A stretch of DNA of 64,000 bases from positions 495,729 to 559,728 of the forward strand of contig PUQB01000052.1 in the NCBI GenBank assembly GCA_003024785.1, written 5' to 3'. This document shows positions 49,273 to 62,069 of this stretch, in pieces. The notes under the pieces are model-generated. The model had not been told where the DNA came from. It saw only the letters and a program-made list of their open reading frames with translations, and did not search any database. The position numbers and the translations under genes are program-made. The first letter of the stretch is position 1, and each line of letters begins with the position of its first letter. The DNA is from Selaginella tamariscina (Eukaryota > Streptophyta > Lycopodiopsida > Selaginellales > Selaginellaceae).

Positions 49273-51039
49273 ATGGAGCTCATTTTGTTGGGACTGTTAT
49301 TCCTCACATTATGTTATACGTTTTCTTCATATTTCCAAAAGAAGAAGCTGCCTCCTTCACCTGGTTTGCACTTCCTATCTTTGGGCATATACATTTACTA
49401 GGGAGCTCACCACAGCGTTCCCTGCATGATCTCTCAAAGAAATACGGAGATTTCATTTACCTCAAGCTCGGTGCAGTAAAACACTATCGTAGTGTCATCG
49501 GCAGCCATGGCAAAGGAGGTTCTAAAAACACACGACCACATATTCGCATCGAGGCCATACGTTACACAAGCCACGCACTTCGCGTATCTCACACGACATT
49601 GTATGGGCACGTATGGAGAGTATTGGAAGAGCCTGAGAAAGATATGCAACCTGGAGCTCTTCTCATCTAAACAAGTGCAGCTTTTCCAGAGCATGAGAAA
49701 GGCCGAGGTCTCCCAGTTCTTGTCCGAGATAGTGCAGTATTCTGTAGAGGGCAGAAAGATCGATCTTGGCGGAAGATTGGCGATCTAACATTCAATTTCA
49801 TGATGAAGATGTGCTTCAGTAAGAGCTTCTCGAGTACGAGCAATGCGCGGGAGAAAGAGAGGGCCTTGCTGTTCAAGAAACACTTCAACCAGGCGTCCAG
49901 GAAGGCGCTACAGTGTACATCGGCGATGTTCTGCCTGCTCTCAGATGGATGGATATGTTTAGTATTCGGAGACTCGATGCACTCTATGTGAAGATGGATG
50001 GCTTTCTTACGGAGGAGATCCAAGAACACGAAGCAAAGCATGATAGACAAACAAAGGATTTCATGGATATCATGCTGTCTCTCAACAAGGATGGTTCTTT
50101 AACCAAGCAAGCTATTAAAGGAGTACCTTTGGCAAGTCTATATAATACTGCTAATTACTTACTAACTAGTTGATGTACTTGCTACAGGATATGCTCGTTG
50201 CTGGGAGTGACACCACTGCAGTGTTGATTGAATGGGCTATCGCAGAGCTTCTCCGAAATCCAGAACTACTAATAAAAGCTCAAAAGGAGCTAGAAGACGT
50301 CACAGGTGTGTGTGTGTGTGTGTGTTCATATGTATGCAAATACACACATATACACACTATCTATGTATATAGGAAGGAAAACGGCACTTAGAAGAAGAAA
50401 GACATTCCCAAGTTAAGTTATTTACAAGCTATTATTAAGGAGACATTAAGCTTCATCCACCAACACCATTGATGCTTCCTCATGAGTCTACAGAAGAATG
50501 CCAAGTGCTTAATTATGTGATACCTGCTAAAACAAGGTTAATTATCAGTGCTTATGCTATTGGGAGGGATCCTTCCGTGTGGAAAGAGCCATTGAAGTTC
50601 GATCCAGACAGGTGTGCGTGCGTGTGCGTGTGCGTGTGTGTGGTGGCCCCATACATCGTCATTTTTATATGTTTACAGCTGTATATGCATTATGTGTACG
50701 CGTGTATGTGTGTAGTTAAAACCAAATAGGGTTTAGGGTTTATAGGGTTTAACATAAAATTTTAAACAGGTTTTAAATGCTTCAGTGGACGTGAGAGGGC
50801 AGCAGTATGAAGTTCTTCCGTTTGGTTCAGGCAGGCGGATATGTCCAGGTGTCCAGCTGGCACTCGTGGAAGCACACTATGTTTTGGGCAGCCTGTTGAA
50901 CGTTTTTGATTGGCAGTTGCCGGACGGTTTATGTCCGGCGGAACTTGACATGTCGGAAGGTATTGGGGCTGTTGTGCCAATGGCATCCCATCTTGAGCTC
51001 GTCCCTAGAGTTAACAAGTTGTTTGCTGACAAATTTTAA
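49273..51039 (+). CDS. Cytochrome P450, CYP71 clan (frame breaks)
   Basis: ATG 49273 starts a hydrophobic anchor ([20 protein letters not shown]) and the PPSPG hinge. Then follow [58 protein letters not shown] (helix C, W---R) and helix I with [20 protein letters not shown]. The K-helix region is ETLRLHPP once a one-base gap at about 50450 is allowed for, and the heme loop is [10 protein letters not shown]. Three introns are visible: about 50123-50187, about 50306-50370 and about 50611-50769. A base is also missing in the TTTT run after the last acceptor (50770). Membrane-bound monooxygenase of the ER, of the type used in specialised metabolism; the substrate cannot be read from the sequence. 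Length fits about 500 residues. The frame breaks could be assembly errors. Confidence 0.85.
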
Positions 51040-52061
51040 TTTATTAAACATGGCAATATTCATCATATATCTTTATTAAACAGGGTTTGTGACAGTTTTT
51101 TATGTACTGTTTTATCGTTTAGTGGTGTCTCTTGCGGGAATCCTGATTGAATTATAAGGATAATAACCACACTATCGTAAATAATTAGATAATTTAATCC
51201 TCATTTGGAGGCATATACATGGTTTATAAATAAATAAATAAAATGTCATATTATGCTTTAGCTTTCAGAGTTTGACTAGGAGATCTATGGAAGACATTTA
51301 GACACGTACACCGAGCCAAAACCATTTGATTCAGGACTGTTTACGAGGACAAATGTAACATTCTATATACATTATTATGCGTAGTGACACATAAAAACTT
51401 TTGAAATAGAGATATATTGAAGACATTTAGACACAACTTGATTTACACTGAGTCAAAACCATTTGATTCAAGACCATTTACACACCAGATAAGAACCGTG
51501 CCACGTGTTGTATGTATTCCACGTGATAAGGCATAGAATTTTATATATAGTCTTATTTTTATAAACTTACAAATAAAGTTTTATAATGTAACTATGGTAA
51601 ATGTGTAAGTTACTCTAGTCATTAAGGTATACATAAAGATTAATCTTATAATTAAGATAATCTATTATAGATTATAAGATACTTCAAATATGATTAGGAA
51701 TATAATTTTTATTTATATATATAAATCTTTTTTTGAATATAAAGGTTTATCTTAAGTTTCCTTCTTTTCTTAAATTCTTATCATATGTTGTTTCAGGATT
51801 CTTACATTAGTGTAAGATAACTTTAGTAATTAAGGTATATACAATAGTCTAATCCTATAAACTTATAATAGATTATCTAATTATAGGATTAGCCTCTACA
51901 TATATTTTAATTACTAAGGTAACCTAGTTTAAGGTATTTAATTAAAATTAATTTTTGAACATACTTCATTATTAATATATATTAGATATTATTAAGATAC
52001 TTTAGTTTGTTATCATTGTAATTAAAATTTAAGAATTTAAACCATTTACTTTAATACATTA
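51040..52061. other. Intergenic DNA between P450 and LTR element
   Basis: No gene is visible. A sentence-like repeat (AGACACGTACACCGAG ... AAAACCATTTGATTCA) occurs twice, near 51300 and 51430, and AAGGTATA-ACA-TAGTCTAATCCTATAA-like stretches recur near 51620 and 51830 in both orientations, so small dispersed repeats are likely. Confidence 0.4.
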
Positions 52062-52216
52062 TGTAAGATCCATGTACGGTTGCACGTGCACATACTATTA
52101 TTAGCCTAGTGGTTTTTATAACCGTTATTAGTTTCAATTTAGACCACTCGCTCTTGTATATAAGTTAGGGTTCTTGAATTAATGGATATACACATTTTAT
52201 ATTTCGAGCTCTCACA
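52062..52216 (+). repeat. 5' LTR
   Basis: Starts TGTAAGATCCATGTAC and ends CTCTCACA. It matches 55396-55556 along its length, including CTCTTGTATATAAGTTA and ATGGATATACACATTT-type stretches. CTTGTATATAAG contains a TATA box. No standard tRNA-Met primer site (TGGTATCAGAGC) follows. Confidence 0.8.
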
Positions 52217-55200
52217 TTGATGGAGGTGAGGGGCACCTCTAATTGTCCTTACAGAGTGTTCGGATTTGTGTCTTTTTGTTGATTTTTTTTGTCTTTTATA
52301 TTTAGTTTTTCCATTGTTTAAATCTATTTCTTTCTTATAGATTTTGTCTTTTCTTTGTTCATGGATTTATAACATGCAAACCCTTTGTCTGTGGAGCAAC
52401 TACTCATGCAATTGTTGGATGCTATGCAGATGCAACTGAACAATCACTCTTAACCGATGGCAATATCACAGCCCAGGGTTCTGCTCTTGTTGCAAACCCT
52501 CGTGTTTGGCCAGATTTCTTTCGCAAAATCCTGGAGATGATGTGTACCATTAGTTTGACCATTTCACCGTGGTTGCCACATATCATCCATGAGATGGTGC
52601 TCAATGTTTGCGCAAGTTTCCTACTTGTCTTTAAGGGATGGCGTTGCAGGGTACAATGGTCTAAACGTTGTAACTTGTGGAGATTATAGTATTCTTTCAA
52701 AGATCTTCAAACGTGCATTTGGGCATGTGGCGACTGTGATGATGTTTTCAGTAGTTGCATCGTATTCGTTAGGAACCATCTGAGTCGATGATGCAGTTTG
52801 GTGTTCGCTTTCGGAGCCTTTTGCTGCATGCATAATTTAATATGTCAAAACGCATCAAGTTAGGTATGTTTGTGGCCAACACTTCGTCAAGATCTTGTAG
52901 GGCTTGTGCATGCACTAGCTTCAGTGACTCTTGATGATGCTTTGAGGTTGGCACAACGATATGAGTCGTCACCTCTCTCACTTGCACCTTCACATTCTCT
53001 TGTTCCACTTCATGTTGGGGATGGACCTGCTCCGATGAAGGTTGATGCTATTGCTGCTTGTGTACTAGCAAAAGGTGGGCCCGTGGACGTGCAGTTGATT
53101 GTTGGGCATGTGATGAGGTTGGACACACGTATTAGCGTTGTCAACGGGTTCCCGATTGGCGTCCCCCATTTTGGGGTGGGGCCTTAGCGTCAATATTTGA
53201 TTGGCGCTGCTGCAGTAGAAGGTCATGATGCAATGGATCTTCTGGGAAACAACGAATCGCACAAGTAAAGGGGGTCCTTGTGCGAATAAATTAGTGATTC
53301 TTCCATCTTTCTTTTGGGGGTTCACTGGGCACCAATTCATCCGATCTTCACTTTTCAAGCTCGATTTAATCACACGTGTTTTTCTTTCAGTATTGGTGGA
53401 TACAGGTTCGAGTTTGTCCTTATTTCTTAGTCTGTTATTACACGTTACAACCTTCATTTGCGTCGTGTGGTAGAACCAGTCTTCATTTTGTACGGCAACG
53501 GACACACTCATGCTTGTTTGTGGGATGAAGTTAACATTGTTATTCGTGTGAATGATTATGAGCTTGAGCTTCAATCTCTGCGAGTGGTGCTGAGTCAAGC
53601 TTTTCACCTTATTCTTGGTATGGATTGGTTGACTCGCAATCATGCAAGTGTGACTTCGAAAAGTCTCCCCCCTGTTTGACTCTCCCTCATCTTTCTTCAA
53701 TTCCTCTTATTTTTATTCCACTTCGTCCATCTGCTTCCACTTTTGTTTGCATCATTTTTATTTCACCTTTACTTCTAACCATCTTCCCTTCATGTTCCTC
53801 ATTTTCCTTTCTAGATCCATTAGATAATCGTCGTGCTGCAGTCATTGATCAACTTAAGAAGAATTATGCTAATTTTTCAACTTCGACTTGTTATCCAGGG
53901 TTAAAATTGCGACACGCCACCCTATTCCAACCAGGGATGTTAGGCCGATCAAGGTATTTGTTTGGTGCCAGTCACCAAAGGAGCTCAAGATCTTATGAGC
54001 AAATGTTAAGGAGATGTTGGAGAAAGGTGTTATTTAAAAATCTCGAAGTCCTTAGGTGTGCGAACCTCATCTTGTGACAAAGCCAGATGGGAGCATTTGA
54101 TTCTACATTGACTATCTACCATTAAATGATGTAACTATTTTAGATGTGTACCCACTTCTTCATACTGCAGACCTTTTGAATTGACTGAGGCGAAGCCATT
54201 GGTTTACCAAGTTAGATCTCACTTTTGGATATTGGCAAGTTTTGATGGCTGACATGGACATTCCCAAGACTTTTTTCGAACACCATTTGGCATGTACGAA
54301 TTCTTGGTGATGCCTTTTGGTTTGAGCAAACTCCAGCAACTTTCTAACATATGATGGACGAGGTTCTCTGCGATATGCTGGAGGTGACTGTCGACTTCAT
54401 CGATGATGTTTTAATTCACTCGGATGGAACGTGGAGGAGCATGTCGGTGATGTATGTAAGGTTTTGGATCGCTGCGGGAAGTTGGTTTGAAGTTGAAGCC
54501 ATCTAAGTGTGTTTAGATTCAAGGACACCACTTATTTGGGTTATTGCATTTCACGTGAAGGTTTCCAATTCGATCCTGACAAACTAGTTGCAATTTTGAA
54601 GTTCACTACGCCGAAGTGTGTGAATGATGTGCAACACTTTCTTAGTAAGGTACAATATCTGAGTCGTTTTGTGAATCATCTTTTAGATCGTATTGCATCG
54701 TTACGGTGTTGCTAAAGTCGTCAATGACTTTTTTGTTTGGTTTAAGGATTGCAAACAGGCATTTGCAAATCTCAAAGAGTTATTGACGACTCCTTCATTT
54801 TTGACGTACCCGGATTACACTCGTCCTTTCATCTTACGCGTAGATACTTCTGACATCGGTCTCGGGGTGATTGATGCAGGAGAGTACGAGTGCATCCCAT
54901 TGCGTACATCAGCCGTACTTTACAACCAGCAAAGGTGAACTACTCCACGATAAAAAAGGAGTGTCTAGCAGCAGTTTGGGGTTTGAGAAGCTCCATGTTT
55001 ACTTACATGGTTCTTGAATGATGTTGGAAGGTGACCATGCAGCAGTCACTTTATTGTTGAAGCGAAAGAATTTGATTGGGCGTACTGCTCAGTGAGCCTT
55101 AAAACTTCAAATTTACAACTTTGAGGTTGTTCATCACCTAGGGAGTTCCATGGCTGATGCTGATGCTCTTTCTTGAGCTTCTCTTCTACCTTTTCTTTTT

Positions 55201-55395
55201 TCTTTTGCCCTTGAGGAGCCAGTTCCAGCATTAGTAAACTTTTGGACAAAGATTCTATACCATTAGCAGTTGTTGTGCTTGACGTTCAGTGTCTGCAGAA
55301 TTAAAAGTTAGATTTGCCGTCTTTGAATAAGATTCATGATGCCCATTTACCAGTGAACCCTAACTAGCTTATATCTTTCCGAGAGGAGGGGATGA

Positions 55396-55556
55396 TGTAA
55401 GATCCATGTGTACTACTGCATGTGCACATATTATTATTAGCATAATAAATTTTAATAGCCGTCTGATTGGTTTTAATCTAGACCATTCACTCTTGTATAT
55501 AAGTTAATGTTCTTCAACTAATGAATATACACATTTCTATATTCCGAGGTTTCACA
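55396..55556 (+). repeat. 3' LTR
   Basis: Starts TGTAAGATCCATGTGTAC directly after the polypurine tract GAGAGGAGGGGATGA and ends TTTCACA. It differs from the 5' LTR by several substitutions and small indels, so the insertion is not recent. Confidence 0.8.
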
Positions 55557-56613
55557 ATTTTTAAATATACTTCATAGTTAATATCCAAACTTTTTATAAT
55601 ATATTATTAAAATAGAGTGGACATTGTTAGTTTCCTTCAAAATGCTGGAGTGATATCTTTAAAAAATAAGTGTTATTTTAATTCATTTCATCAAAGTGTC
55701 ACTTAAACCATACTTAATTCCATATATATTTATTTTATATCCTTATGCCTAAATTCTATAAAGACATTTTATTTAAACTCAAGCACCCCATAACTACAGT
55801 GATTGTATTTTGAAGTGTTATTTAAAGTGACTAGGTGGTATTTGTAATCACTTTATGATTTTTAAAGTCATTATTTTAATTTAAAATAACATTTAATTAA
55901 TGTTAAAATTTAAGAAATAACATCAAATCGTGAATGTCTTGTAGTAGAACAAGTGACACCCTACTAAAATTGGGGCCTTAAAATTTACTAAATAAATTTT
56001 AAAATCAAATAAAATTTAAGACATATAAAAAATATATTTTCTCACTTTAATTAAAATAACACACACACACACACACGCACACACATGTTTTTTATTACAC
56101 ATTATTATTAGTGAGTAATCAGGTGAAATGAATACATTCAATAATATTCTTAATAATTATTTTTAAAGAAAAAAAATAAAATTCTAATTTAAAGACTTAC
56201 TATAATTAAAACACACATACATGTACACACACTTAAATTATAATTTTAAGAGTTATTCTAATTCCAAATAAGATAATATGATATTCAACAAATTCAAAAC
56301 CATTTTTATTAATTTTAAAATTAAAAGAAATTAAATTAATAAGCTTACAATTGCATTTTAATTTTATTTAAATTTGAATTTAAAAGTTTGCACTCTTTTA
56401 TCTTTCCTTCTTAATATATATTATAACATATTATATTTATTTTTAAACCACCGTAACATAATTATAAATTGTTATATATATATTATATTATGCCATATAC
56501 TTTCATGACATAAATATACATTACTTTTATTAGTACATAAAGAGAGAATGTAATTGTATAGATGCATATAACATACATTAAAGTCATAAATAAAATAAGA
56601 AACAAACCACTTA
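55557..56613. other. AT-rich intergenic DNA
   Basis: No gene is visible. The first bases after the 3' LTR (ATTTTTAAATATACTTCATA) resemble 51952-51975, some 90 bp before the 5' LTR, so the element may have landed in, or caused duplication of, a dispersed repeat. The right end is the 3' flank of the minus-strand hydrolase gene. Confidence 0.4.
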
Positions 56614-56943
56614 CTATGACGAAGTAACCATGGTTTCAACAATCTTATCGGGAAGCCCTGGAACTCCGTTCAAATAGTGACCCTCGTTGGGCACCTCGTG
56701 GTAATGGACCCATGGTAGCTTGTTCATGATCATCCTCTGTAGCTCCAGGGGGACAAGAAAGTCTTCAGTTCCTTGCCAAACGTGTACAGGGACGCCAGGC
56801 TTTTCCACTTCCGTGGGATCGAACTCCCAATCTCCAAACATCACTATTGAGTCTCGAACCATGCATTCCGCTATTCCCTGCTGTTTTGCCTCCTCTGCTA
56901 CCTGCACGCGTGTACTTAGAGGTGTGTGTGTGTGTGTGTGTGT

Positions 56944-57024
<81 letters not shown>

Positions 57025-57570
57025 TGTGCATAGAGTATAAACGTATTAGTTATTGCTATTAAGTAGTTGCATCTAACATGGTATATTATTAAGTAAATTG
57101 ATAGTAAATGTAGTAAAGTCACTACATAGTTCGAGAGCATAATGTATTATATATATGCAAACAAATTGTTTCTATATTGAATACTATATGTATGACTCTG
57201 ACTCGTATATACATAGATTAGTAAAACAGATAGCCTACGTTCTAGTCTATATGTGTACATGAACTCATTTATATAGACTAACCAGTGGATCACCAAACTG
57301 TCTCATGTACATGCGAATTTTCCAGTCTGAGGGGCACATCTGGGATTCTTGGGGATCGACTGTAGTAGAAGTGGGCAGAACCTTCTGTGTAAGCCACCAA
57401 TAAGCTAACACGGTGCATAATGTGCCACACTTAAGTAAATCCGGTCACCAATAGGTTGCTTTCTAAACACTGCCTTCCCTTCTGGTGTTTGAAGACTCGG
57501 CCACCAATAGTTTACCACTGGTACAACCATAGTAACACCTGCTAACCTGTATATATATATAATATATATA

Positions 57571-57608
<38 letters not shown>

Positions 57609-59979
57609 CACACATACAAACACATATACTGTGTATGTGTATACGAACACACACAGAGGTTACCATATGTGTATACACGTGTAATATGCCGTCGTGTCTG
57701 ATATGACATAGAGTACACTATAGCTACATACACATAGACAACCTACAAAAGCAATATGTATATACATACTCATACATACATACTACATATGTATGTTTTA
57801 TATATACACGCAACAACCTGCATACAGAACACACACAGGTTATATGTATGTGTGCGTGAATGTATATATGTATATGTATACTACATATAATATATGTGGA
57901 TGCATACATACTACACACTACATATATGTGCGTATATTTACACACATATACTCGCCTGTGAGGTATGTATTTGAGGCATCCCCAAGCACCGTGGCCACCA
58001 ATAGAGTACGAAAGCAAGAAAAATTTGGGGCCGAGCTCAAGGGCATCTGCGAGTTCTTCTATGTCATGGGCTTCGGACCGTACGTTCCTACGTGGATTCG
58101 GGTCGCTCTGTCCGTACCCTGCCCTGTCGTAGCCAAGAAGGTAGATTCCCAGCCTCTCTATTGTCTCCTGAAATACTTAGATGGTAAAACTCCATTTAAT
58201 AAACATGCCATATATATAAGCACACACACAACATAAGCATTTTGTTTGTGTACGCAGATACGTGCTTTGAGACAGCTTGAGCATATAAAGAATACACGAG
58301 AGAGAGAGAGATGCTTCCAACAAACAAACACAAGCACATACATGCGCAAGAATAGACAAGATTACAAATTTTGCCAAGGCATCTGCAAACTTTGTATATG
58401 TAGCCAGAGGCAACAAATGCATATATATACAAATACACATACACACGCACACAGTTTACTATATGTACATACATATAGTACATATAGTAAACTGTGTGCG
58501 TGTGTATGTATATTTGTGTGTAATAGCACCTTTGAGACAGGGAACAGATCGTGTCGAGATCTGCTGTAAGCATGAACAACGACAATTTTGTGGTTTGCCT
58601 CCTGTTTAGGAACACCACTTTCTTTGTAGGCTAAGTACCGGCCGTCACTTAGCCTGACACGTGGAGCCGTCACAGGAGGTCCATTGGGTGTTCCACATAC
58701 TCTTGGAGGCGGTGGTCGAACAGCGACGATGAACCATGCGACCACAACTGTCACCGCTAGCAATCCAGCCTTGACCCATAGCCCTGTACACAGAATCTGT
58801 CCACATTAACATATACACACACGTGTATATATGCAAGTACATAAGTCTGTGTATGGTTGTCGTAGAGAGAGAGAGAGAGAGAGTATGATGTATGATGTTC
58901 ATGTATGTTATTAGTGTATATATGTACGATCTATGACGAGTTGCTTGTTTATTAGATCAACTCGTAATATATTTCACCTATCACCACACACATGTACTCG
59001 ATTTGACAGAATGCGTCACCCTGTATGTGTATGTAATATACACACACATAGACCACAGCTTTATTGATTTATTTGATCCTTTGTTCTTAAAGTCGTTCAC
59101 TGCTTCATATGTATCCGTTATGGTAGTAATTTAATATACATGCATATACACTAGAATTAAAATATAAAACGGAAATTTTGCTAGAAATTCAAAATGCGGT
59201 GTAGATGAGTATGAATTAGAAGATCTAAGTATGAAATAGAAAATAACTAGATCTAATAAACCAGAAAAATTAGCTATGTATGTGTGCATGTAAATACATA
59301 GACGAACCCACGGTGTTATGATATATACAACGTCAAGCGTATCGTATATGTGCATATATATGATATATAGAATTAAATGTGGTCTGTGTAAAATTAACTA
59401 TGGTGGCAGTTACATATATGTTAGATTTGAGACAAATGGGGATTTTCATAATGTTCTAAAACTAGTTCGTGATTTACTAGTTGGATGCATTTCATACTTA
59501 AAAAGTCGATCTAAGTAAGAAATAAATCACAAACTACAAACTACATACTACCAACTCGCACACACTGCACATATGCATATATACATATGCACAACATAAT
59601 GCTGGAGTATATTATATGCTCAAACTATTCTCATAATTCTTATGCATGCATTTTATGCACACACACACATACACAAAGGTCCACATACGTATGTGGGGTG
59701 CAAAACCCAATACAATCATATATGTTCGTATGTACAACTAAAAACATATATACTACCATATATATTAAAGTATGTTTCTTATGACATACCCGCAACTTTA
59801 CGACGCACATACACATAGTATAGGTATGTGTAAACGGGTGCAAGCCCAATACAAATATACATGAGAAACAAAATCCGACCCAAATATTTCACCTGCAAAG
59901 ATATAACATATACATACAAATGCACTGTAGATCTCCTATAATGCTGTGAATCTAAGTAGATGTGTGCGTGTGCGTGTGC

Positions 59980-60048
<69 letters not shown>

Positions 60049-60151
60049 ACGTACCCCTGATGAGCTGGGGAATGGATGCGGAGCTGCGATTGTTCTTCTT
60101 GCGTGTGATCGCCCTCGCCTTGGACGCGGAAATCCTCCCACTAGCAGCCAT
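56614..60151 (-). CDS. Alpha/beta-hydrolase superfamily protein, five exons
   Basis: Exon 1 is 60055-60151 (MAASGRISASKARAITRKKN). Exon 2 is 58530-58783 (a hydrophobic anchor AGLLAVTVVVAWFIVAV, then RPPPPRVCGTPNGPPVTAPR and LSDGRYLAYKESG). Exon 3 is about 57956-58167 (YLLGYDRAGYGQSDPNPRR, then LLSYSIGGHGAWGCLKYIPH). Exon 4 is about 57285-57545 (LAGVTMVVPVVNYWWPSLQT), and exon 5 is 56614 to about 56900 (FGDWEFDP, VHVWQGTEDFLVPLELQR, VPNEGHYLNGVPGL). The likely triad is Ser in SYSIGG, Asp in GTED and His in EGHY. The usual GxSxG has Ser at its first Gly, and the usual HGF oxyanion strand reads HAY. The wording matches a plant-specific membrane-anchored hydrolase family of unknown substrate. Exon 3 seems to end at a GC donor (AG|GCGAGT), and exon 4 has a one-base break near 57415. 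Confidence 0.83.
58431..58515. repeat. Long hairpin in intron 2 of the hydrolase gene
   Basis: A 38-nt arm (58431-58468, beginning AAATACACATACACACGCAC) is complementary to 58478-58515 with one mismatch around a 9-nt loop. The arms contain CAGTTTACTATATGTAC. It could be a small foldback element or an RNA hairpin. No mature small RNA can be inferred. Confidence 0.8.
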
Positions 60152-60459
60152 GGATGAGCCCTAAAACGCACTATTTTTTTAATAACCCTCCTTTAATCAT
60201 CTGAATTACCGTTAATCAACACCCTTAATTTTTCGCATTATGACCACGCAAGGGTCATTTATATATACAATCATAGACCATGATTTCACACTTCAATTAT
60301 AAATATTAATTAATAATTAACAATAAACATATATTAATGAAAAAATTTAAACACAAATATTTCTTTTCTGTTTAAATTAAACTAAACTCGGCATATCCCT
60401 TGAATATCCATGCGCATAAACTTCGAATATCCTAGGTATCTTGATCTAGGGTTTATGCT
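60152..60459. promoter_or_regulatory. Short divergent promoter between hydrolase and ARP3
   Basis: Only 308 bp separate the start codons of the two divergently transcribed genes. The stretch is AT-rich, and 12 bp before the ARP3 ATG it holds AGGGTTT (60448-60454), a telo-box-type motif common in plant housekeeping promoters. Shared regulation is plausible but inferred. Confidence 0.45.
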
Positions 60460-60508
60460 ATGGATGCAACAAGCAGGCCCGCAGTTGTGATCGACAATGG
60501 CAAGCGGG

Positions 60509-60555
<47 letters not shown>

Positions 60556-62025
60556 TGTCTACACACACACATACACACACACACACACACACGGATATAT
60601 CCAATATACATTTCTGTATACATTTCTGCAGGTATTCCAAGATCGGATTTGCAGGGAATGTAGAGCCTTCATTCATCATTCCTACTGTAGTTGCAACAAA
60701 TGAATCGTGCCTAGGCTCTTCTTCCCCACAGGGCAAAGGTAACTGGCTTGCACAACACAATGCAGGTGTAATGGCAGATCTGGATTTCTACATTGGGGAT
60801 GAAGCTTTGGCCAGGACTCATGCTTCTACGTATACTCTCAGCTCTCCTATTCGTCATGGCCAGGTACTTTCTTTCTGTATGTGTGTGTATACACATTCAT
60901 ACTCTATATACATACTCATACTATATACATATAATGTGTATATCTATATATGTATATATACGCACATATATTTCCATAGTTCCACATTTTTTGGATGTAT
61001 ATGTACGTAGAAACTTGTTTTATGTCTATACATACCACATATACATATTTAAAGTATATAAATACATAAATGTATGCACGTACATATGTTTATTTACACA
61101 CACACACACACAACATGTATGTATAGACGTAGCAATGGCATGAACTACATATGATTACATACGTATACAGCTCACACACATTTTTGCACTGCAGAGATAT
61201 TGATATGTATGACACACTCATATGTGGACGTATGTGCATATACACACGTAAACACATTATGTGCATGCTTACTTCGCATTTATCTTTGTTCTAAATGTAT
61301 GTGTGTGCATCTCACTCACATTCATATAATAGTTATATGGATCTTTACAAAAGTTTTCATCAGATGTAATGTATCAAATCGAATGTGTATTGATGTTTCA
61401 CTTACGCACATGCGATACTTACATATCGCCAATACATGCATGCGCGTCTAACAGACATATATATCTAATGAGGCCCGCGTGTATATGTAATAGGTGGAAA
61501 ACTGGGATTCAATGGAGAGATTTTGGCAACAGTGTATATTCAACTATCTACGGTGTGATCCAGAGGACCATTATTTTCTGCTAACGGAGAGCCCGTTAAC
61601 CGCCCCAGAGAATCGTGAATACACGGCTGAGATCATGTTTGAGACTTTCAATGTACCAGGCTTATACATTGCTGTACAAGCTGTTCTTGCTCTTGCTGCT
61701 GGCTATACCACGTCCAAGGTACGTGTGCGCGTGCGTGTGTGTATGACAATGTTGTCATAAAAATATACAGAAAAGGTGCTTGAAACATGTGTCTATGTGT
61801 ATGCGCGTGTGTATGTTATATTTAGAAGGTGCTTCAAATACGTCTTCTCTCTCTCATATTATATACATAGTTATACATATAGGACATGCATTATGTGTGG
61901 ACTAAGTAATATATACATTATACAGGAAAATGCAAAGAATCCTGCATTTATATGCTTTCTTTGGAAATATCCTGCTACATTGGTAGAGTATTAAGTATAT
62001 ACCCAATTTATGCATATGCATGCCT

Positions 62026-62069
<44 letters not shown>

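Larger units (their letters stand above)
52062..55556 (+). mobile_element. Gypsy-type LTR retrotransposon with short LTRs and no visible integrase
   Basis: Flanked by matching LTRs of about 155 and 161 bp. The internal part keeps a gag-like stretch (WPTLRQDLVGLVHALASVTL, APMKVDAIA), an aspartic-protease motif (LVDTGSSLS, about 53395), reverse transcriptase pieces (MPFGLSK, FIDDVLIHSDG, LDLTFGYWQV) and RNase H (PFILRVDTSDIGLGVI, YSTIKKECLAAVWGL, then SSMADADALS-like wording in another frame at about 55150). From there only about 220 bp remain before the polypurine tract, with no HHCC or DDE integrase wording. Frames are broken, so the copy is inactive. The order protease-RT-RH and the RT wording indicate Ty3/gypsy. 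Confidence 0.8.

Noticed and set aside
56914-57040. Glu-Arg-rich frame next to the hydrolase gene
   Set aside because: Translation of a (GA)n microsatellite in an intron.
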